Shown: positions 57,847 to 64,000 of the stretch, in pieces
Layout: every line of letters starts with the position of its first letter
Position numbering within the stretch: the first letter of the stretch is position 1
From: Nemertoderma westbladi
Lineage: Eukaryota > Xenacoelomorpha > Nemertodermatida > Nemertodermatidae
DNA: 64,000 bases
Direction of reading: 5' to 3'
Assembly: GCA_032718475.1 (NCBI GenBank)
Contig: JAUCBJ010001577.1
Span: forward strand, 24,121-88,120
Made by a program: the position numbers and the translations under genes
The notes under the pieces: model-generated
Told to the model about the DNA's origin: nothing
What the model saw: only the letters and a program-made list of their open reading frames with translations
Database searches by the model: none

Positions 57847-59172
57847 ATGATACGTACCCCTAAACAAACCAGACCCGCTACATCTACGCTACGACCAAAC
57901 CATAATCCACAAGCGGAAGGTTCAACTATTGATCTGGAGGAGACAACCATTAGCCATGCCGGAAGTCACACCACAACCAGTAGCTCTACTCCAATTCTAC
58001 CCGCCTCCAATAATTCATCTCAATATTTTGAATTCAGCTCCTTTAGTCTACCGCAAGTCTCCCCAATTGACATCGCCACCATGGATGGGGTGAGAGATAT
58101 TAACGCTGGCCTAAATAATGATACAGTTGTCTTTAATACAGATTCTGCTAGTGGATACGGTAGGCCTATTACAACCAGTCAATATGACGACAACGTACCG
58201 GTACATACTACGGCTACTTCATCCCAAAATGAACTGTCGAATGCAGATCTATTCAACTTGATAGATAATCTAGGGAAAAGAATCGTAACTCTAGAACAAA
58301 CGCAACGGTACGATAGCGCCCTAATCGAACGTATGTCCAAAGAAATTGTAGAATTACAACAGAACAAAGAAAATAATTACACCACCTCATCGCCAATCTT
58401 TTCTCTTGCTGCTGGTCCTGATAAACCCACCGATCCCATCTTCAATCGATCACCACCCCCAGTTTCGATGGCAACGATCGATACAGTAGGTACCGGTAGC
58501 AGTGTTAACATAATTGATACACCGGAAGATAAAGAACCCGTAGCTACAAGTACCGGAAATATGGACGCATCCGTACATGTACAACCCGACGAGGCATTAG
58601 AGTCTATAACAAAGTCTGTTGATCATCCTACAACTGAACCACCATTTAAGGAAGTATCAAAACAGAGACAAACCAAGTGTACTACCTTGCTCATGATGGA
58701 TAGTAATAGGCGTTATATCAACACAACACGGGTCGACACCAATGCCAAAATGATGGTGACTCCGACTACCAAAGATATACTAATAAACATAGAAGTTGCT
58801 GCGAAGAAATACCCAAACATTAACCGTATATACATGCACTCGGGTACTAACGACATTGATACTAATGGAGGGGAACAACGCGTCGTACATAATATTACGA
58901 GGGCTATCGATCTTGCGAGGGAACACTGGGGGGCTGTCGAAATCGTTGTATCATCGATCTTACCCCGCCGTGACATAGATGTATACAGAATAAACGGCAG
59001 GTTACTAAGAATAGCACAACAGCGTAACATTGTATTCGCCCGACACCATGCGATATCAAGGATACACCTGATGATAAACATATTAAGGAGAGATTTATTC
59101 CGCTGCTTGGGAGATCGATCCGCTACCACCTGTTTGAGTTTCGGGCCGTTAACCCAAACAAAATCCAGCTGA
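57847..59172 (+). CDS. LINE ORF1 with SGNH-type esterase domain (frame shifts near 59060)
   Basis: 441 codons from an ATG. Residues 1-110 are Ser/Thr/Pro-rich and disordered-looking. About 125-175 (LFNLIDNLGKRIVTLEQ, then IERMSKEIVELQQNKEN) fits a coiled coil, as used for ORF1 trimerisation or RNA binding. From about 280 the esterase blocks appear: LLMMDSNRR (DSN, nucleophile block), MHSGTNDID near 330 (GxND block) and VVSSILPRRD. CR1-clade ORF1 proteins carry this domain. Near 59060 the frame goes off: the next frame continues with DDKHIKERF, the expected region of the catalytic Asp/His block, and stays open to 59517. So the native ORF1 probably spans 57847-59519 with one indel in this copy. 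Confidence 0.75.
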   Translation: MIRTPKQTRPATSTLRPNHNPQAEGSTIDLEETTISHAGSHTTTSSSTPILPASNNSSQYFEFSSFSLPQVSPIDIATMDGVRDINAGLNNDTVVFNTDSASGYGRPITTSQYDDNVPVHTTATSSQNELSNADLFNLIDNLGKRIVTLEQTQRYDSALIERMSKEIVELQQNKENNYTTSSPIFSLAAGPDKPTDPIFNRSPPPVSMATIDTVGTGSSVNIIDTPEDKEPVATSTGNMDASVHVQPDEALESITKSVDHPTTEPPFKEVSKQRQTKCTTLLMMDSNRRYINTTRVDTNAKMMVTPTTKDILINIEVAAKKYPNINRIYMHSGTNDIDTNGGEQRVVHNITRAIDLAREHWGAVEIVVSSILPRRDIDVYRINGRLLRIAQQRNIVFARHHAISRIHLMINILRRDLFRCLGDRSATTCLSFGPLTQTKSS

Positions 59173-59519
59173 CGCGTTTCAATGGCCCCGTACCAACCTC
59201 TACAATGCCTTCACAGACACAAAGATCCACTCAACTCCCTACTGATCTTTATAGCCGTGTCGTTGAGAGACCTGGTTTGTTGCCACGACCTACACCTACT
59301 TCAGCGTCGGGTCGAGCGCAAGAGTCGTCAGTCATACCCGTGGCAAACCAGGTATCAACAACCATTGCGCGATCTGCCCTACTACCCACGCCATCACCAC
59401 CGCTCACTACCGTCAGACAAATGGCCGTACAGATTGATCCGCTCGCAAAGAAACGAGGTATGATATCGGCTCTAATAGACCTACTGCAAGTTATAAATCC
59501 AGATGATATACAGGGGTAA
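59065..59519 (+). CDS. C-terminal part of LINE ORF1 in the shifted frame
   Basis: Open in the +2 frame relative to the 57847 ORF. It begins with DDKHIKERFIPLLG, likely the last esterase block, and continues through a Pro/Ser/Thr-rich segment (RPGLLPRPTPTSASG) to LIDLLQVINPDDIQG before the stop at 59517. An ATG at 59205 is internal to it. Confidence 0.55.
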
Positions 59520-59536
59520 ATATTAGGTCCAAACTA

Positions 59537-60649
59537 ATGAGTACCACTTTTTTTTTTTTATTCGCACTAATAACATTCAAGTACCTTCTACTTGATTTTA
59601 TCTGGTTTGTATCGTTAGCCCTACTGTATTTCAAATTATGCTTAACTCTGAAGGCAAATTCTTTGCGTAATACCCATTTGGGTTTTAACTTCCGATCGAA
59701 TATATATAATATTTACAGGGTTTTTATGTTCAATATATTACTAAGCCTATATATCATGTATATCGTAGTTATGTCAAAGTTCAGCGGGCTGAGCACGATA
59801 ATGTATTTTTTCACACGCAATTCACTAGTCCTAATAAATTGTGCAATTTATTCAATAATGAAATGCTTCTATTTGATATATTTTTATTTGAACAATATTG
59901 TTAAACATATGCATGGAATAGCCAAGGCCAGGCTCAGTGGGTTGTGTCTATGTTTATGCATATTGGTAAAACAAATATGTGACAGTCATTTTTTGCGCAG
60001 CAAAACAACTACAGCCCCCCAACCCCGACTGAACCTCCTCAGCAGACGACAAAGACAGAATAAGTATAATAGACTACCCTTACATCAAAATAAAACTTCA
60101 CGAAGACAAAATCTTAAATTCAATATCACCTGTTCCAGTGGTTATACTTTACTTCTAATAATATCATTGTATAGCAAGATTTCAACAAATCAATCTCTCG
60201 AGTTATTCATTCAGAAATATATTTTCATATTTTTTCTAGCTTTGCCTTTTTTAATAATTTCAATATCCCTTTTTGTTTCCTGTAATAATACTAGGCCAGC
60301 ACTTTCAAACAATTTTAATTTAACTCTTGCTATTATGTATAACGCAGTGTGGTGGAATTCATTGACATATTCAAACAATTCTAAGGGATCACTCACATAT
60401 CAAATTTTAAAAAAAATATACAAAACATACAGAACTCATAGAGCATATATTAACACAACTCAGGCAACCAAACTGATACTGTACATTGCATACTTATATA
60501 TAACCTCCGGCATCGACACACTAATTATAATTAGCCTAACAATTAACATTATGTTACTAAAATGTGGTGACGTTCACCCAAATCCAGGGCCTGCAATATT
60601 GCCTCAAGGCCGTTATGGAGCAACATGTACCAATTACGCCAGTATCTAG
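59537..60649 (+). CDS. multi-pass hydrophobic ORF ending in a 2A-like motif
   Basis: 370 codons starting 17 bases after the ORF1 stop. Strongly hydrophobic segments lie near residues 5-37, 60-80, 85-118, 130-146, 200-215, 225-250 and 305-340; a basic, Gln/Arg-rich loop is near 150-198 (SRRQRQNKYNR). The end reads MLLKCGDVHPNPGP, then 18 more residues. GDVHPNPGP (60566-60592) is the 2A-like motif often found at the N-terminus of ORF2 in invertebrate CR1-group LINEs; canonical 2A has E where this has H. The endonuclease frame overlaps its last 25 bases in another frame. A multi-pass segment this long ahead of the 2A-like site is unusual. AT-rich DNA favours Phe/Ile/Leu codons, but 370 stop-free codons are hard to get by chance. 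Confidence 0.5.
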   Translation: MSTTFFFLFALITFKYLLLDFIWFVSLALLYFKLCLTLKANSLRNTHLGFNFRSNIYNIYRVFMFNILLSLYIMYIVVMSKFSGLSTIMYFFTRNSLVLINCAIYSIMKCFYLIYFYLNNIVKHMHGIAKARLSGLCLCLCILVKQICDSHFLRSKTTTAPQPRLNLLSRRQRQNKYNRLPLHQNKTSRRQNLKFNITCSSGYTLLLIISLYSKISTNQSLELFIQKYIFIFFLALPFLIISISLFVSCNNTRPALSNNFNLTLAIMYNAVWWNSLTYSNNSKGSLTYQILKKIYKTYRTHRAYINTTQATKLILYIAYLYITSGIDTLIIISLTINIMLLKCGDVHPNPGPAILPQGRYGATCTNYASI

Positions 60650-61752
60650 TCAATAATCCAAACGAACTAAAATTTATTCATATTAACGCTTTAAGTCACG
60701 TGAAACACTACAATGATATTAAAGACCTTCTTCAAACTGACCCCAAAAAAGCGACTAACACAATAATCAGTATATCGGAAACTTGGTTGAAACGCCACAT
60801 AGCATCAAAATCAATACAATTATCAGGTTACAACATTGAAAGGCAGGATAGGAGAAAGAAGAAAGGGGGAGGTGTCTTATTTTACATACCTAGTGGCATT
60901 AAATACAATACAAGGGGGGATATTAAATTAGGGAACAATAGCACTACAACGAATAATAATAAAAGCAATACAAGCAATTATAAGAAAGAAAATAAAAAAT
61001 ATGACTCATTGTGGATCAATATAGGCGATACTCTAGTAGGTGTATTCTACATACCACCACATGCTAATAATATTTGGGATGACCTGACCGAGGAAATGGA
61101 GAATGCTACCAATGCATCTCAAAATGTCCTTCTAATGGGTGATTTCAATGTTAATATTCAATCCACATATGACCCCCAATCAAAAAATAACTCTGCATAT
61201 TATAAAAACAAGCAATTCCTGGAAATACTAACGACATACAACTTACAAATCCTAAATACCGAGCACCCCACTAGATATAAAGCAAAAACCAGCTCTCTTA
61301 TAGACATGTTCATAACCACCTCAAATAATACAGATAACTATATTGAATGCAATACATTTCCGGCTGACTTTTCCGATCACGAATTTATAGTACTGAAATC
61401 CAAACAAGTAATTTCACAACCACCACAAAACACGAAACCAGTATATTCTACAGTTAAATTCCGCGATCTATCACATTTCAATGAATCTGATTTTCTTAAT
61501 GAAATTAGTAAAATTGACTGGACGAATAATTATTTTACAAGCAATGTAGATTACGTTTATGACAACTTCGAAAATAAATTAAATGAAATATATGATAAGC
61601 ATGCACCAATTAAAACTAAATGCATACGATCTAGCAATAATATCAAAAGCAACTTGCACAACATATCACTATGGTGGAACTCAGAACTATCATCCCTAAA
61701 TATTGAAAAACAGCAAAAATTAATAATTAAGGTGGAGACATTCAAAAAGTGA
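60625..61752 (+). CDS. LINE ORF2, AP-type endonuclease domain
   Basis: 375 codons; the frame is open back to 60571, so ATG 60625 may not be the true start. APE motifs appear in order: FIHINALS (Asn block), ISISETWL (Glu), GVFYIPPHAN, LLMGDFNVNI (Asp-x-Asn), SLIDMFITT, DFSDHEF (Ser-Asp-His). All catalytic blocks look intact. It nicks target DNA to prime reverse transcription. The frame stops at 61750 just after 'attcaaaaag', where the RT frame takes over. Confidence 0.85.
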   Translation: MYQLRQYLVNNPNELKFIHINALSHVKHYNDIKDLLQTDPKKATNTIISISETWLKRHIASKSIQLSGYNIERQDRRKKKGGGVLFYIPSGIKYNTRGDIKLGNNSTTTNNNKSNTSNYKKENKKYDSLWINIGDTLVGVFYIPPHANNIWDDLTEEMENATNASQNVLLMGDFNVNIQSTYDPQSKNNSAYYKNKQFLEILTTYNLQILNTEHPTRYKAKTSSLIDMFITTSNNTDNYIECNTFPADFSDHEFIVLKSKQVISQPPQNTKPVYSTVKFRDLSHFNESDFLNEISKIDWTNNYFTSNVDYVYDNFENKLNEIYDKHAPIKTKCIRSSNNIKSNLHNISLWWNSELSSLNIEKQQKLIIKVETFKK

Positions 61753-63652
61753 AAGTGACTTTGCAGACTATAAAACAATTCGAAATAAATTTAACTCACT
61801 AAATAAAAACCTAAAGAATAAATATATAAAATCAAAACTAAATGATGCAACTGCAATAAAAGACAAATGGGCAATATTAAATAAAATCACTAATAATAAT
61901 AAAAAAACCGAGCAAACTATATCGTCCTTAATTAATCACGCAACAGGCTCTATTATTTATAACATATTACCAATGGCGAACCTACTTAATGACACATATC
62001 TAAATCTGGGTAACTTTCAAAGCACTGGCTATATAAAAAGACATTGTACTGTTCACTCTAGTTTCAGCTTTAAGAACGTAACCGAATTAGAAATATTTGA
62101 AATAATATCTAAAATAAACACAAATAAACCAACTGGTCCGTCAATATTAAGTCCAAAATTAATAAAACTAATTGCACCGTATATTACCATACCACTAACT
62201 CACATCACAAACTTATGCCTAACGTCAAGCACTTTTCCTTCTCGGCTAAAATCAACCTTTATTACTCCTGTATTCAAAAAAGGGTCTCGAGATGAACCAT
62301 CTAATTATAGACCTATTTCTGTCACATCAACATTCGAAAAAATAATTGAAACAGTCATATATCACCAAATTACAAAATATCTACACAACAATAAAATACT
62401 ACAAAGTAAGCAATTTGGTTTCAGAAAAGGGTATTCTACAGCAGACGCCGTTTTATTTGCAACCGAGTCTTGGAAACGCGAACTTAACGAAAAAAAATAT
62501 ATTGCTATTGGAGTACTAGATCTCTCTAAAGCTTTCAACTCCCTCCAGCACGACATTCTCCTAGATAAATTAATAGAAATTGGATTCCAATCGAATGCTG
62601 TTGCACTTATTAAAAGTTATCTTCTCGACCGCCCGCAAGCTGTAAAATTAAGCAAAATGTTCTCAGACTGGAAAATTTGCAATAGGGGTATACCACAGGG
62701 CACCAAACTTGGACCATTATTGTTTTTAATATATGTCAATGACTTTGCAAATCAAATAAATTTGGAAACAATCCAATATGCCGATGACACTCTTATATAT
62801 TGCTCGCACCCAAATGCACATACTGCAGTAAAACAACTAAACAATCAAATCACATATATTAGCCAGCTATTCGCAACACTAGGTATGAAATTAAACTCAA
62901 ATAAAACAGAACTTCTTGTTATATCCCCATTAAAGAGAACAGACGAATTAAATAATCTACATCTTGTGCTTAATAATGACATAATTAAACAATCAACCAC
63001 AATTAAATATTTAGGCATCATCATAGATAACAGATTATCATGGAAGGACCAAATAAAAACTACTACATCGAAAATGGCAGCGGCCACATCCACAATACGC
63101 CAAATAAAAGGACAATTGCCAATCTCTACGAAATTAATGTTATACAAAGCTCTAGTCATGCCGTACCATAACTACTGTAGTATCTTAACAGCGACATATA
63201 ATAATACTCACGGATATAAGGAACTACTGTACAAAATGGATAAGATTCAAAATTACGCACTTAGGCTAATCTATAACAAAAAAATACGAGAAACTTCAGG
63301 AACAGAACTAAGACAATTAGCTAGGATCCCGCACCTTAACGCACTGAGAGAATACCACGCAATACAATATTTCTATAAATACATGTTCAACATTATCCCA
63401 GCATTTAAATCATTAAAACTCCCGTTCATCAATCAAATATCACTATCTAATAGGCAAATAAATCCACGAACTAAAAAAATAAAAGTTCCAAAAACAACAA
63501 ACAGATTTGGTCACAACTCTTTTATTGTCACATGCATAAAATCATGGAACAATTTACCTAATAACATTCGTAAATTTGCACTCAATAATAATTTTTTATC
63601 ACTATTGGAAAATTACTACATAACACAATATGAAAGAAAAGCAGTAACATAA
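61742..63652 (+). CDS. LINE ORF2, reverse transcriptase domain
   Basis: Open from 61742 (first ATG 61973, not a real start) to the stop at 63650. Linker region FADYKTIRNKFN and WAILNKITNNNKK, then RT blocks: FITPVFKKGSRDEPSNYRPI, KQFGFRKGYSTADAV, GVLDLSKAFNSLQHDIL, GIPQGTKLGPLLF, IQYADDTLIY, KLNSNKTELLVI, YLGIIIDNRLSW, then the C-terminal region ending in SWNNLPNNIRKFALNNN. The catalytic YADD is intact and no internal stop occurs. It forms one protein with the endonuclease in the parent element; a one-base shift near 61740-61750, next to an A run, separates them here. Confidence 0.85.
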   Translation, partial: SKSESDFADYKTIRNKFNSLNKNLKNKYIKSKLNDATAIKDKWAILNKITNNNKKTEQTISSLINHATGSIIYNILPMANLLNDTYLNLGNFQSTGYIKRHCTVHSSFSFKNVTELEIFEIISKINTNKPTGPSILSPKLIKLIAPYITIPLTHITNLCLTSSTFPSRLKSTFITPVFKKGSRDEPSNYRPISVTSTFEKIIETVIYHQITKYLHNNKILQSKQFGFRKGYSTADAVLFATESWKRELNEKKYIAIGVLDLSKAFNSLQHDILLDKLIEIGFQSNAVALIKSYLLDRPQAVKLSKMFSDWKICNRGIPQGTKLGPLLFLIYVNDFANQINLETIQYADDTLIYCSHPNAHTAVKQLNNQITYISQLFATLGMKLNSNKTELLVISPLKRTDELNNLHLVLNNDIIKQSTTIKYLGIIIDNRLSWKDQIKTTTSKMAAATSTIRQIKGQLPISTKLMLYKALVMPYHNYCSILTATYNNTHGYKELLYKMDKIQNYALRLIYNKKIRETSGTELRQLARIPHLNALREYHAIQYFYKYMFNIIPAFKSLKLPFINQISLSNRQINPRTKKIKVPKTTNRFGHNSFIVTCIKSWNNLPNNIRKFALNNNFLSLLENYYITQYERKAVT

Positions 63653-64000
63653 TCACTTAACTATACATTATTATAAAAGTCAGGCTATAAAAGAAGGGAA
63701 GGGGGGGGGGTGGGGTGGGGGGGGGGGGGGGGCAAGTATGTAAGGTGCTTGTAATTTTTCGTGTTATTTTATCTATACTGTGTATTGATATTTAAGTATG
63801 GAGTATGTGGATATTGGTTTTATTTATGCATGGTATGTGTGGGGTGTGCGGAAGTGCATGTTTATGCATGTGATGGGCTTGATAATACGGGTTGATAATG
63901 CGATAGTACGTTAATAGTTTATGTATGGCTGAGCCTGGCCCATGCACGTAGTTTTATTTAACCATACACCATACAACTTTAGTTAACTAAGTACGGTTGT
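63653..64000 (+). other. LINE 3' region with a poly-G run
   Basis: A G-rich run, nearly pure G with single T/A breaks, spans about 63696-63732. TG-rich sequence follows ('gtatggagtatgtgg', 'gcatgtgatgggcttg'). No poly-A or obvious microsatellite tail is reached before the window ends. Confidence 0.5.

Larger units (their letters stand above)
57600..63700 (+). mobile_element. near-complete CR1-type non-LTR retrotransposon
   Basis: Order: leader with TA-rich run (57779-57800), esterase-type ORF1, a hydrophobic ORF ending in a 2A-like motif, AP endonuclease and reverse transcriptase, then poly-G and a 3' region. The exact 5' and 3' limits are not visible, and no target duplication was found within the window. 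About three reading-frame shifts break an otherwise stop-free coding region. Confidence 0.75.

Overview
The window is metazoan nuclear DNA dominated by repeats. It is AT-rich apart from one GC-rich satellite, holds no rRNA, operon or bacterial-type gene, and carries remnants of several non-LTR retrotransposons, a tyrosine-recombinase element and MITEs. A CR1-type LINE with an esterase ORF1 and a 2A-like GDVHPNPGP motif, an R2/NeSL-type LINE with a ULP1-like protease, and (CAGT)n-tailed repeat units all point to an aquatic invertebrate such as a mollusc or cnidarian; the sequence alone does not fix the phylum.

Positions 1-43670 are one head-to-tail array of about 21 hairpin-ended units (U0-U21). 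Each full unit starts CTAG(T/A)GAC plus a 5' hairpin and ends with a (CAGT/CAGC)n microsatellite, a conserved ttacagtaa, a 3' hairpin and CTAA (CTGA once); the next unit starts at the next base. Two end types occur. In type I, GGAACCGA near the 5' end is the inverse of TCGGTTCC at the 3' end. In type II, GCAAGTCG is the inverse of CGACTTGC. Both types share the layout but not the stem sequence, and 5' and 3' ends match within a type. A type II unit (U17, 28850-34756) sits inside a type I unit exactly between an A and a T, with no target duplication. This resembles rolling-circle (Helitron/Helentron-like, DINE-1/pearl-like) non-autonomous elements. Interiors are interchangeable: body A is AT-rich with three decayed ~160-bp core repeats; body B has a GC-rich CGGCT-derived array followed by a ~108-bp E-box (CACGTG) minisatellite.

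Within U17 lies a nearly intact 4.4-kb retroelement (30307-34721) flanked by an 11-bp duplication. Its single 1273-residue ORF reads ULP1-like protease, zinc finger, reverse transcriptase, CCHC and restriction-like endonuclease. This is the best protein-coding gene in the window.

Positions 43671-57300 are mixed relics: a poly-G MITE, an unidentified minus-strand ORF pair, a tRNA-like (SINE-like) sequence, a palindrome cluster, a 5'-truncated CR1-like LINE on the minus strand (about 46720-49330), a diverged solitary hairpin-ended unit with a third stem type, a tyrosine-recombinase pseudogene, several minisatellites, and a 254-bp MITE.

Positions about 57600-63700 hold a near-complete CR1-type LINE on the plus strand: esterase-type ORF1, an unusual multi-pass hydrophobic ORF ending in a 2A-like motif, then endonuclease and reverse transcriptase. 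A few reading-frame shifts break it, but the open segments are long and free of in-frame stops. No convincing single-copy host gene was found.
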